This document shows positions 1-12,696 of a stretch of 64,000 nucleotides of DNA, piece after piece. The first letter of the stretch is position 1. The number at the start of each line of letters is the position of its first letter. Below the pieces are notes generated by a model. The model was not told the origin of the DNA. It saw nothing but the letters and a program-made list of their open reading frames with translations, and made no database searches. Source of the stretch: Mugil cephalus. Taxonomy: Eukaryota; Chordata; Actinopteri; Mugiliformes; Mugilidae. The DNA is taken from contig NC_061789.1 of assembly GCF_022458985.1 (NCBI RefSeq), positions 9,023,857-9,087,856 on the forward strand, written 5' to 3'. The position numbers and the translations under genes were made by a program.

Positions 1-1434
<1,434 letters not shown>

Positions 1435-3590
1435 AAGTCGCCTCCCCCCTCGTGTTAGTTTGTCTTTAGTAGAGGACAGATTATACAGTCTGACTGGGAG
1501 TCTGTACACTAGTGTAACGCTCCTCCTCCTCCTCCCCACGCGCAGCAACATTTTAAATGTCTTTTTGTTTTTCGTTTCCTTTTCTCGTTCAGACTACGAC
1601 AGTATTTAACAGGTTTTCGCGTACTTCGGGTTCATCGGCGTGGTGAGTTCATTGTGCAGTAGTCGTACTCGACGATGTGTGTGTTTTGACATTTTGCGCG
1701 CCTGCGACGTCCACATAAGACACGACCACGGCCCCCGTCCCTGCTGTTTCACGAAAGCCACGCCGTTCCGTCTACCACGTCCTCGTTTACATTTCCTTCG
1801 AGGGTTAATAAAGCTAGGGACGAACGTGCCCCCTCCCCCCAACACATTTTTAACGGTCAGTACTACGTAAAAAGAGTTGTCGAGGCCAAAAGTAAATATA
1901 TATATGTATGTATGTATTAAGAAAACTCAAAGAATTAAACTGCAGTGACAAAGTAGCTGCAGGAATTCTTGCCCCGTCCCAAAATACTACACAGTACGTC
2001 CTGCAAGCATGTGAGACTGCCATTAAAACCTAATTTTACTAAAACAAAACTGCTTTTCCTTTGACCACGTAGAATGTGTTTTGTTTCTTTTGGACGCCTC
2101 CGTAGACTGTGTGTGTATTAACGATCGTACGCGGTAGCCGGGCTGCAGTTTTCCTAAAATACTTTGTCATTGCGTCTCCTCCCTTTTGAGATACGCACAC
2201 GTTCGGCTTGTTGACGTGTACAGAAGTGCAACTTTCCACCAGAAGTAGTTCTGGCAAGGCTCCAGTCAACCGTCTCGACCCTCATGTGTTTATCTTTGTT
2301 TGTGCGAATGATGGTGACCACGTTGGCGGAGACCGTTTCGACTCCTCACACTTTATTTTTGTTGGGTTTTGTATTTTTTTTTTGGCTGCTGTTTAATTTT
2401 TTTTTCTTTCTTTTTTTTAAATAAAACTAATAAACTGTAAATGTAACTTTTTTTTTTCTTTCCGTGAGCTGCAAAGTGTTTTGTGACATACATCATCTTT
2501 AAGGATTCTCTTAAGGTTTATTTTTAAATTCGGTTGTAAAACTCAGATCGTATCTTCTGATGTGTACAGTCGACACTAGCGAACATCGGATCTCGTTACG
2601 CTGATGTAAATAATACGTTCTCGTGAAAGTTCAGAGGGAAAAACTGCAATAAATCGAAGTCATCCGAGGTTAAGATAATAGGAAAGAAAAATGTTTTTGT
2701 GAGATTTGCAGAGTGAAGAGTTGGGGTGGTGAAAATATTTTGAATAAATTCAGATACATCTCAGAGGAGCCCGGTCTCTGAAGCTGTTTTATGGTCAAAG
2801 ATGCTGAAAATGTGAGCTCCTTTAAAGGTGAATGACTCATCATTTTAACATCCGTACCCCAGTTAACAGAATTATCTTCGATGCTGGTCTTCATATCCCC
2901 CGTCTTTCAAAGACGCCACATATTTCACTGGATTTACTATGAAGTTAGTTTGGATTCCTTGATTGACATCTTTAATTTAAGATGTACTGGTGTATAAAGC
3001 AGGAAAATCAAGTCAGCTGAAATCTCAGGAAAACAAAATGGGAGTACTTCCACATTTCTGGTTCATCCTTTAGTAATTTCCAAAATCCCTGAAGGTAACA
3101 GGTTCACGTGTTCAAACGTAACACGAGATCATGATCTACTTATTCTATAGTTAATGTGAAAATTCAAGGCTTTAACTGTAGCTGTGCCGACACAAAAGAG
3201 TTTAAAGTAATAACTAACTTCATTCAGAAAAATCTCTAAATTGCTTATTATGGACGATCGCCTGGAAAGACGTCTGTTCATAATCTGGTTGTAATTGGAG
3301 CCATTTTAAAATCATTGTCTCTTTTTAACTAAATAAAAATACATATCAGCAATTGACATATGGAATTATGGAGTTGAGTAGGGCTGTCACGGTATTAAAA
3401 AAAAATCAATATGTTAAAAATGCGCATAGAAGTATGTTTTACATCTGGCCTAGTTTTCTTCCGTTCTACTGTTTGAGTTTTAATCATCTCTTAAAAGAGA
3501 GAAAAACAACGAATTTAAAGATGAGTTTCCTGGATTTTGACGTCATTTTTGTTAAAGTGATAATATCGTTATCGTCCCTCATTAGAAATC
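1435..3590 (+). other. PRMT1 3' UTR and intergenic AT-rich DNA
   Basis: There is no coding exon here on either strand. The segment after the PRMT1 stop is presumed 3' UTR. Candidate AATAAA signals on the + strand lie at 1807-1812, 2420-2425 and just after; I cannot tell which is used. The rest is AT-rich with short homopolymer runs. Short open frames on both strands lack splice-site or family support. Confidence 0.5.
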
Positions 3591-3591
3591 T

Positions 3592-4085
3592 ACACTCACC
3601 GGCCACTTTATTAGGAACACCTTGCTAGTAGAAGGCTGGACCCACTTTTCCCTTCAGAACTGCCTTAATTCTTGGTGTCATACTTTCAACAAGGTGTTGG
3701 AAACATTCCTCAGAGATTTTTCTATATTGACATGACGCCATCACACAGTTGCTGCAGATTTGTCAGCTAAACATCTATGATGAGAATCTCCTGTTCCACA
3801 ACATCCCAAAGGTTCCTCTATTGGATTGAGATCTGGTGACTGTTTAGGCCATTGGAGTACAGTGAACTCATTGGCATGTTCAAGGAACCAGTTTGAGATG
3901 ATATGAGCTTTGTGACATGGTGCATTATCCTGCTGGAAGTAGCCGTCAGAAGATGGTCCACTGTGGTCATAAAGGGATGGACATGGTCAGCAACAATACT
4001 CAGGTAGGCTGTGGCATTTAAACCATGCTCAGTTTATACTAAGGGGCCAAAGTTTGTCAAGAAAATATCCCCCACACCTTTTTTT
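3592..4085 (-). mobile_element. Decayed Tc1/mariner-like transposase fragment
   Basis: Read on the - strand, the segment encodes broken stretches of a Tc1-type DDE transposase: a QQDNAPCHKAHI-like block near 3930, then LQWPKQSPDLNPIE near 3840. Stops and frameshifts follow. The block before the D of DNAP and the SPDLNPIE motif are hallmarks of Tc1 catalytic domains. At the left edge (3592-3621) is a terminal-repeat-like sequence, CACTTTATTAGGAACACC, seen again at 4948 and 14206. The element is inactive and incomplete. The PPP1R35 poly(A) signal lies just to its right. Confidence 0.75.
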
Positions 4086-4160
4086 TAAAGCATGTCCAGA
4101 TTTCCCTGCATTGGAAAAAACTTTTCATTGGACATCATCATCCAAACGTGTCTGAAAAAC

Positions 4161-4166
4161 TTTATT
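4161..4166 (-). terminator. Likely PPP1R35 poly(A) signal
   Basis: TTTATT on the + strand gives AATAAA on the - strand, about 120 bases after the PPP1R35 stop codon. It is the first canonical signal downstream of the gene. Confidence 0.55.
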
Positions 4167-4286
4167 GTGGAAGAAAAATGTTTGTGGTTTAATGAAACAA
4201 AAAGAGATTTCATTAAAAATAACTTAAAAAAAAAAAATCTAATAGGATAGTTACTATCAGTGTCCAGTCAGTACCTCCTGCCTGTC

Positions 4287-7082
4287 TCAGGGCGCCGCGT
4301 CCCACCGTCTCTGTCGTCTGTAGAGGTCAAAGGTGGAGCGGGCGGGGTGCGGCGTGGGGCGGAGCTTACAGGCGACGGGCTCGTCCTCCGGTGGGAGGGG
4401 CTTCTGTCTGAGCAGGTCGGGGGTCACGAAGAAGAGGTGCGAGGGGCCCTCTGCCCCCCTGGCGTCGTGGAGGCGGGGGTGCGGGGCCAGGTGGAGCCTC
4501 TCCTGGAGGACCTGGCCGAGCAGCTGGTCCTCCTGGACGTCCACGCTGACCAGGGAGTTGAAGAGAAGCTGAGAGCGGGAGACGTTCACCACTGTACGCA
4601 CAGAAACTTAGTTACTTTCTTATTTACACACTGACTTCGCATATAACATGTAATGACGTCACAATTTTATGAGGTTTGTTGCAACATTGGGGTTTTTTTT
4701 CCAGGTCCAATGTACTTATATGACACGATAGAAATGCTCTGCAACATGAATCCATCTCTCACATAAAGACCAAAGAAAGAAATGCTGTAAGTATTGAGTT
4801 ACAGACAGGAAGTTCTATAAGAACTTAAGCTCTTTACACACAAAGGAACTAAAGTGACTAATGGTATTTTGTAATTTAATCCCTGTTCCACTTCACTCTC
4901 CTCCCTTTATGTAATAATAATTAGAAAGGATTAATTTCAGCTAAGATACACTCACTGGCCAGATTATTAGGTACAGCAATGAAGACCGAAATTATATCAA
5001 TCAATCAGACTTTATTTATAACGCACTTTTTATACAAAGGACGCAGCCCAAAGAGCTTTACATAAAAAACACTATCCCACCCTCACCACTTAGAAGTGGA
5101 GGAAACACTAGAGAAATAATAATAAAAAAAATATACAAATTATAACTAACTTATTAATTATCTAAAGGATAAAAATAAATAAAATTCAATTAAAAGTCAC
5201 AAAAAAGATAAAATTAATAAAAATAAGTACAAATTAGTTAAAAGCCAGACTAAAAAGGTAAAATTAATAAAATAACTTCAATTTAGTTAAAGGCCAGACT
5301 AAAAATATAAAAATACTAAAATAAGTTAAAATTAGTTATAAAAAGTTAAAAAAAAAGAAAACAAATTAATAAAAGTAAAATTCAGTTAAAAGTCAGATCA
5401 AAAACTATAACACAATGAAATAAATTCAAAAAAAAAAAAAAAAAAACAGACAAAAAGGTAAATAAAAAATGCAGTTAAAGGCAAGACTAAAAAGGTAGGT
5501 CTTTAGTTTGCTTTTAAAAATGTGCGCACGATCTGTTTTTCTCAGACAGACCGTTCAACAAAAGGGGACCATAATGGTAAAAGGAGGCTTCACCGTATGT
5601 TTAGTAACTTTGTAAACGTTAAAATGTTAAGTTTACGTTGAAACGGTTGAATAAGGCGGTGATTTAACTGGACGATCATTTTGGAGGATGTGGTTTGTGG
5701 TGCTATTAAACTGGACTGAATAAAACGCCTAATTAGGACATAGTAAACTGAATGTAAACTGAATGCTGTTCATGAATATTTTGGGGCTCATCCATGGTCT
5801 CGGTCTCTTTTGAAAACCAAGACTCTGAAGTTTCTATCACAAAAGTCAAAATCACTCCAAGTGGTATTATTTTCGAGCAATCACAGTTGGCTATAAAAAA
5901 CAATAAAATAAGTTAAGCGTGTGAGCGTGTTACCGCCTGTAGCTCTGGTGTTGATCAGGTTCTTGGTCCTCTCTGACCTCTGCAGCGTCTCCTGAACGGC
6001 CTTCTGGGAGTTAAACTCCGCCTCCTACAAGGCAACACACAGGCCACCGTGGAAAACATGTTGTGAATCAGCTCACTGACAATTTACCGATAACTTATGA
6101 TATATTATATGAACAGTTTGAACCTTCAGTGACTGAAGCTCCCCCTTCAGAGCCAGGGTGGTGTTCAGCTCTGCCCTCTCCAGACAACCCGGGTCTGTAC
6201 CGGACGACGAACCAGGAGTCTCCACCGAATGTCTGAGGGCTAATAGAGATGGGATGTTTGACACAGAAGCTCTGAAGCAGGTTTCACTCTACTGAAGCAG
6301 ACTGGTTGGAAACACTGCATCAAGGCTGACTTCACTGTTTCTGTTGTTGTCTTTTGTTGGAACTGGAATCAATGTGAAGTGTGAATCACTGGGAAAGTTC
6401 ATGGCTGCTATAAATGCGGATAATAATAGCCACTGGGCATCACTGCTGATGTTTGTCTTTGAGGCTTTGAATCTTTTCTTTTCTTTTCCTCCAGTACACC
6501 AACTTCTAACTTTTCTCAAGCCCGGACTTCCTAGGTAACTGTTGTCTAACCTAACAACAGTAACCTAGAAAGTCTAACCGTTAGACAAACGAATTTACCA
6601 TGGTTACGCGCTCTGCTCCTTCTTGGACCCCTCGGCTGAACTGGGATGTGAGGCTCCGGCGTAACCGTGACAACCACCGGTTCTTCAAAACACACCTTGA
6701 AGAGAGAAGACAAACTTTCTATCTCTGAAAGGACATAACCCTTTGCCCTAAACCAAGTTAGCCCCCCACACCTCAATAAAAACAAGAACACACACACACA
6801 CGCTCAAACACCAGGATTATGGGATGTAGCCATCACCTGCGTGTTCCTCTTTCTTCCTGTCTGGCCTTGGGGATAGGACCGCCGCTGTGAGAGGCCAGTC
6901 TTGTGGCTCTGCTCCAGTGGGCGGGGCTTCAATATGCCGTGGCCATGTTTAGGGGCGGGGCTGAGCGTAACCGACAGGTCGAGTTCAGGACAGCAAGTCA
7001 GAGAGGAGGAGGAGGACACGAGGGGGACGGGGACCCGGTGGGGAGACGGGGGAGGAGAGTGGAGGGTGGAGAAACTCCTCAT
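4287..7082 (-). CDS. ppp1r35: PPP1R35, protein phosphatase 1 regulatory subunit 35
   Basis: Five coding exons on the - strand: 6837-7082, 6599-6695, 6124-6269, 5934-6024 and 4287-4591 (stop TGA). Phases agree and give 294 aa. The ATG at 7082 follows directly after an acceptor (CCCCCGTCAG), so a non-coding first exon is expected upstream. The C-terminal two thirds match vertebrate PPP1R35: TTLALKGELQSLK, FNSQKAVQETL, then VNVSRSQLLFNSLVSVDV, LRPTPHPARSTFDLYRRQRRW. The N-terminal part is Ser/Pro-rich with DLSVTLSP. The PP1-docking RVxF-type motif is QVCF at about residues 82-85, after basic RKRN. In mammals the protein binds PP1 catalytic subunit and acts at the centriole in centriole-to-centrosome conversion and elongation. 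The human gene is on 7q22, so this placement beside PRMT1 differs. Human homology is recalled, not searched. Confidence 0.9.
4592..5933. repeat. PPP1R35 last intron with dispersed-repeat fragments
   Basis: No coding sequence is seen inside this intron. Bases 4948-4977 repeat the Tc1-like terminal sequence found at 3592 and 14206, in the same orientation as 3592. From about 4996 (ATCAATCAGACTTTATTTAT followed by GCCCAAAGAGCTTTACA) to about 5560 (AAAAGGTAGGTCTTTAG, then a cysteine-free AT-rich block) the sequence resembles the 3' end of a common fish retroposon. The middle 5140-5440 is A-rich with repeated AAAATTAGTTAAAAG-like units. Confidence 0.5.
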
Positions 7083-7723
7083 CCTGACGGGGGAACAAGA
7101 GAGGGTTTGGGATTTTTAGATAACTTTACAGAACATGTTTATTGTAAATGAACAACAAACACCTGCGATCAATTCTTGATTGGTGTCCTCAAACTGTTTG
7201 CCTCTGTGATACATCACAGCAACAGACCTCTGCGTTATCTCTCAATTCTCTAATGCTTAGTCACTAAGATAGATTTCCGAGTAACAGGGAGAGGAGGGAG
7301 GAGAAATTGGAGTGGCATAAAAATAGAGAGATAAGGAGAAACCATTATCACTTCTCAGTGATCGGGGATAAACACTCAAGCTGCAACGGTACCATGGTAA
7401 ATAACTGCAGCGTTACGGAGAACTTGATCTTTCTGGTAAATATTGGGTAATATTTGCACATGGGAAAGCAGGCACCGTCATTAAAACAGCTGATGGCCTG
7501 CAAAAGACAATGGCAGCCCATTCATTCCTTTAAAGTGTCTTTGCATTTTCATTTAACTTGTTATCTTTGATAATTTATTTTGACAATTAAACTAAATTTT
7601 ATTCTTCCATTTTAAAGTCGTGCTTTTGCATTTTATACTCTTTTTTTCCCATTTGATTTTCAGGGACGCATTTTATTTTTAATTTGATGCAAATTTTAAT
7701 TCATCCGTTATCATTCATCACAC

Positions 7724-7783
<60 letters not shown>
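7724..7783. repeat. (GATA)n microsatellite
   Basis: An uninterrupted run of about fifteen AGAT/GATA units lies between PPP1R35 and LIN7B. It is likely to be length-polymorphic. Confidence 0.97.
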
Positions 7784-7899
7784 GTTTTAGTTTATCAATC
7801 GTGTTTTGTAGATATTTGTAAGCATTCACTGAAGGTGGGATAACTATATGTGACAAGATCTAAATTCAAAACTTGCTGTTTGATGCCGCGTTTAATACG

Positions 7900-8170
7900 C
7901 GACCAATGACAGACCCTTTACACTTCCGGTTAGCAACGTAAACATTAAAGCGAATGTTTACGTTGTTAATATTAAACGGTTTTTACCTCTTGTAGTCGCT
8001 TCGGTGTCCTTAGTGGCGCCAAACACTCCCTGGTTTAACAAACTTCAGCCTTTCTCTCTCCGTGAAGACAAATTAAACGCTTTTTTCAATGCGAAGTTAT
8101 ACTTTAGCCGCTTCACGTTCTTCTTCTTCTTCCTTTGCTTTATTTGTCTTTTCTTGCCTCTTCCGGTTTC
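7900..8170 (-). promoter_or_regulatory. Probable PPP1R35 promoter and non-coding first exon
   Basis: On the - strand a good donor (ACAAGAG then GTAAAA, lower exon edge 7987) precedes the acceptor just before the PPP1R35 ATG at 7082. This suggests a 5' UTR exon at about 7987-8100. ETS-type CTTCCGG sites lie at 7923 and 8159, and a CCAAT box lies near 7903. A perfect 13-bp inverted repeat occupies 7934-7946 and 7953-7965. No TATA box is evident. This is inference from motifs only. Confidence 0.4.
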
Positions 8171-8686
8171 ATAACGGCGCATTATCGCCACCTAACGGAT
8201 TGATGTCAAAATCCGATTTACTACCAAGTATGCTCAGGCAAAGGGGTATTTTTCTTGGTGTTTGGTGTGTTAAATATTGTAAAAACAAAAATATAAATAA
8301 ATAAAACAACATATAAAATATACAAATAATATATAATGAAAGGAAAATTTCAAAGAGTTAATGCAACAGTATGGCGACTCTTTCCTCTTCCTTCTCCTTT
8401 TCTTGATTTAAACTTCAACAGGTGAGCAGTTTTGCTCCACACATTTTGCTAAAAAGGTTCATCGTTAGTGAATTTGTATTTGTGCATATGACTTGTTGAT
8501 TATATACTAGTCTTTTGCTGACTTAAAGAGAGTATAAAGAGGCTCGCCACAGAGGGGCCATAAAAAGAAACATCTTCAAACGAAACGAGTCTTCGAAACG
8601 AGTTCAAATGTTTCCCTCTATTGTTTAAATTAATTAAGATTGTGAACCATATGTGTCAAGGAATAAAAACATTTTTTTCCACAGAC

Positions 8687-8692
8687 TTTATT
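8687..8692 (-). terminator. Candidate LIN7B poly(A) signal
   Basis: AATAAA on the - strand lies about 540 bases after the LIN7B stop. The 8693-9231 interval would be the 3' UTR. No better signal is nearer to the stop. Confidence 0.4.
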
Positions 8693-9231
8693 TCTTGGAC
8701 TATTATGTAAACAGATGAACACGCAGAATTATGAATACAAAAAAGAAGGCGACACTTGCCAGCCACTGATATAATAAATGTAGCTCTTCGTAGCTCAGCG
8801 TAATACGCACAGTTAGCTCTCTAGCTGCGACTTCTGATGGAGAGATGGAGCTGAAGGCTGTCTCTGCTACTGAGGTCTACCGCAGACTGTGGACACTGCC
8901 AGTGAGTGCAGTGTCCAAAATGACAACGTCAAAGTAAAACGACTGGAGAGTATAAAGACACTAGGTTCTAAGCCACACACTAAAGAGGATACTTTGCCCT
9001 TAGAGGTAAGATTACAGGCATGGTCTGACGACAAGCGTACTCTGCATTTTTTTTTTTCTTCTAAGAAACAGGAAAGGAGAGGGGAGTCCTAAACTGCAGC
9101 GTCGGTTTCGTCAAGCAGACAGCTGTTGGTAGGCTACTTTGGTTTTTTGCTTCCGTCTATGTTCTTGGCTCCCACCGGAACAGAAGAATCGGGAGGGCTG
9201 GACGATGAGGAGGACGGAGGTGATGGAGCGG

Positions 9232-12200
9232 CTACCCCCTGGACTCTAGAGATCTGAGGGAAGAGAGAGACAGAGGGGACGACACATGATCACGGCAATA
9301 CAGATTCTTAGCGCATAGAATTAGCCGTGTTTATATATTTAATGACAAATCATGGGAAAACCATCAGGAAAGCTGTGGAAAGCAAGCAGAATCAAAAGTA
9401 CGGTCGCAGTAAGTAATCATTTTTTTTATTTTTTTTGTAGCAACAGCAAAATGCTTTGGCGTCACTCGTTTTGCATAATTGACATGCTCAATTTTCCAGT
9501 TTTTTGGAGAAGCCATTCTATGCAAAAGGCTTAAATCTTCGTTCTTGGCAGGTTATGTCTGCGGCTCGAGCTCAGGTGAATCCACCTTTGTTTTGTTGAA
9601 AAGGGTGGGTCCTGTTAATGTGTATTGAAATAAATTTAAATTTGTGGCAGAAAATTAAAAAAAAATATATATATATACATATATAGTATATACATAAAAA
9701 ATGTCTAATCAACCAAAGACTTTGCAATCCCCGTGCAGTGCCTCAGCGTACCCCCTAGGGGTTGCAGACGGTACATGTTTATCATAATTTGGAATTAAAA
9801 GTACGTTAGGGTTTCACATGGTTCCACAGCTTCCGCAAAAGTGACCCACGACGATGCTGGCTGGTGAATGTTTTTTTTTTGTTTTTTTCAATCAGTTATC
9901 TAATACATCTCACATCCTAGCCAGATTAATAAGAACAGCGACTGGGTGCAGACTAACAAGCAGCCTCACGAGTAGCTGGTGTGCTGCTGTCGCCTCCGGG
10001 CGCTCCTCATCTTCTCAAAGCGAGCCTCCATCTCCTCCAGGACCTTCGGGGTGTAGCGGACCACCAGCTTGACTGAACCTTGGGCGGCCTTCAGCAGCTC
10101 CACAGCCTTCTCGTGGTGCTCCCCTTCCACACTCTGCAGGGACCCCGAAAATATGTGATGCACCACAATACTCTAGTTTACTGTCCAAATTCATTCAGTA
10201 GTCGACACTGGGTTTGCGCTTCTTACCACCCCATTGACGGACAACAGCTGATCCCCTCTCTTCAGCCCTCCTTGACGGTCTGCCACCCCTCCAGGGATGA
10301 CTCTGGAGATGTAGATGGGAGAGTTCTGCTCTTTGCCGCCCATGATGTTAAAGCCCAGTCCTTCTTCCGTCTTGGGCAGCTCCACAACCCTCGGGTGGGC
10401 GTGACCTTCGCTGGCTGCAAAGGCTGCCACCGTGGCCTGGTCACAGGGGAAACTGTATTATTAGCAAATAAAAGCAGCTTCAATACCAGGATGGAAACAG
10501 TTCTGGACCTAAGCACTTAATTTGGAGTAAGGGAGCACCATCACAAGCTGAATTGGTTTTCCTGACCATGAAAATGAGGCTTTCCAATGTTGTTTTTCTC
10601 CAACCCAGGAGGATGTACCCCCACCCTGAGTGCCCCTTCCTGGGTTCATCTGAAAACCATACTCCACCTCTCATCCCTCCATGCATTTCCCTTGGTTCTC
10701 GTGAACCATTAAACTTCTTTAATGTACCTTGGCTGTTGCCTGCGCTCGCACCTCTGGTCCTCCAACGATGTCTAGAGTGTCGTAAAGCTGCTCGTACACC
10801 TGAAGGACACCAGAGGAAAGAATGTTTGCGTCAGATTTGAATATGCAAAAAGCCAGACGAAACAGAGTGAACTGAGAGGGGGTGGACCCCGTGAGAAAAC
10901 AAAATGGGCTGCAGCGTTTCTGGCCGCTGTACCTCTCTGATGGCAGCGCAGAACTTGCTCTGCAGGACTCTCTGCAGGGCCTGCAGCTTGGGAGGAGGCA
11001 GCTCACCGGTCCGCTGAAGTCGGTCCAGCAGCTCGATGACCCTGCACACGTCTGAAGCCACAAAACAAACAGACCTGGATTATCAAGCCACCCCAGCTGG
11101 TCACGGGCGCCTCCACGGGCCAAAGATTTACAATGTGAGCAACTGCCAACGCATATCGTTAGCCTAATTGCATATTTTGCCTATTTGTACATTTTTGGAA
11201 AACGAGAAAAACAAAGTGAGTCAGTACAGTTGAAAAATGACTTGGGCAATTATGCTATTAGGCTGATGATATAATAATAGGCGCTAAGCAGGAGGGGGTG
11301 GAGACTTCTTCTTATCTAGTGTGATATTTGTTTTACTTTTGGCGACCGTCATGGACCAGCATTAGCTGTAATGATTAACGTAGAAAGTGGAATCCGTTAA
11401 AACCCTGTGGTCTTTTCTTCCTACATGACCAGAAATATAATGAAATTAGTGCTGTCTAAAATGTTTAATGGGATTAATCACAGAGTTGGATTAATTTTGA
11501 TTAATCACGACTAATCATCATTAATTTTTATCTAAATTAACTGCATTTCATATTGCATGAGCAAACAGACTCATGAAAGAAGGGAATATATATGCACTTA
11601 ATGTGATGATTAAATCATCGTCGCGCTGCAGATGGGTTGATCGCGTTAAAATATTTAATTATGATGATAGATTCATCTGTGTTAACGTCTTAATTTTTTT
11701 ATTTTTTTTTATTTCTCCCTTACTATATACAGTATTAAATCATGCTTAAACCAGAACCAGAAAGAGATATTTTATTTGGAAAATAGGATACATATATGTC
11801 TTTTTCATAAACATGGGATATGTGCAGAACTATAAATATTTTCCTCACAATATACACAATATATCTCACAATAAATCATAGTAATGATATTAAATAGTCA
11901 CTGGTTGTGTGGCTCAGTCTCCTTTAGTTATTTAGGCATCTAAACACAACCATATCAGTGTTGGGATGAAGCTAACGCTTACCCTACTTCTTCGTTCTGG
12001 ATTTCCACATTTTATTTTATTCATGATGTTTTATTAAATGCCGCACATTGTCTGTCTGTTAATGCTTGAATGTTGCTTATTGTATGTTTCTTGCATTTGG
12101 ATGTTGACTGCTGTTTTTCTTTGTGTCCATCGACGTTTCCATCTATTGTTGTATTAATCTGTTCCTTTCTGTAAAGTGTCCTTGGGTGACTTGAAACGCT

Positions 12201-12696
12201 CTTCTTAAATAAAATGTATTATTATTATTATTATTTAATGTGCGTATGGAATAATAATATATTTACTAAAGGTATGACCTTCCCAACCTACTACACTACT
12301 ACATACACATTACTATTACTACGCCTACAACCGACCTCCCTTTAAAAAGGGACTGAGCCCCCAGTTCATACAAAAGCTAGAAACGCCCCTGGTGATGGTC
12401 AACCCTCATCTCAGACCCCGTCCTATTTTTCTAAACAGTCCATATCTTGAATATAAATATATATATAAATGCAGAAATATATACATTCCCTGTAATGGGT
12501 TAAATTCAGTCTACAGGCAATCACGCTTCCTGAGGGACATTATCACTACAGATATTTTATGCCGTAATTTTAACATCATGAAGGATGAAGAATGTGTCGA
12601 CCTTAATTTGACACTTTTACATTATATTTGCGTGTAGGTTTGGTGAAGCTATCTGAATGGTGGGTTACCTCTTTCAAGGCACAGCGGCTCCGTCAT
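9232..12696 (-). CDS. lin7b: LIN7B, L27/PDZ polarity scaffold (Lin-7 homolog B)
   Basis: Six coding exons on the - strand: 12669-12696, 10933-11051, 10728-10799, 10227-10436, 9970-10133 and 9232-9253 (TAG at 9232-9234). Lengths sum to 615 nt, 204 aa. The L27 domain occupies about residues 8-65 ([19 protein letters not shown]). The PDZ domain occupies about 90-172, with carboxylate-binding loop GLGF at 99-102. The tail ends [16 protein letters not shown], which marks LIN7B rather than LIN7A or LIN7C. Known role: L27 heterodimers with CASK/MPP proteins, and PDZ-guided basolateral or synaptic retention of receptors and channels. The last exon has only 22 coding nt and is easily missed. The ATG used here is three codons after the human-like start position, which reads TTG; the frame stays open further upstream. 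As in human, it lies directly downstream of SNRNP70 on the same strand. Confidence 0.95.
9618..9772 (+). repeat. Partial copy of a hAT-like MITE family (copy 1)
   Basis: It shares AAAAAATGTCTAATCAACCAAAG and the CCCCCTAGGGG-TTGCAGAC block with the longer copies at 45617-46008, 52229-52701 (inverted) and 60256-60473. It lies in the last intron of LIN7B. Only the 3' half of the element is present. Confidence 0.6.
11446..11700. mobile_element. MITE-like element rich in ATTAATC
   Basis: It begins AGTGCTGTCTAAAATG, contains GATTAATCACGACTAATCA and ends with GTTAACGTCTTAATT. This resembles non-autonomous elements in fish that start with TAGTGCTGTC and contain TTAATCGCGATTAATC. It lies in LIN7B intron 1. 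It has no coding capacity. Confidence 0.5.

Noticed and set aside
7724-7783. Regular repeat considered as a CRISPR-like array
   Set aside because: A simple GATA microsatellite in a vertebrate genome; no spacers.
8889-9092. A 67-codon + strand frame in the presumed LIN7B 3' UTR
   Set aside because: No homology, no splice context, and it lies antisense to a transcribed UTR.
9966-9968. TGA at 9966-9968 as the LIN7B stop
   Set aside because: The protein would lack SLESRG, and the TGA is part of a GTGAGG donor; the downstream exon 9232-9253 restores the conserved end. It may still be used when the intron is kept.
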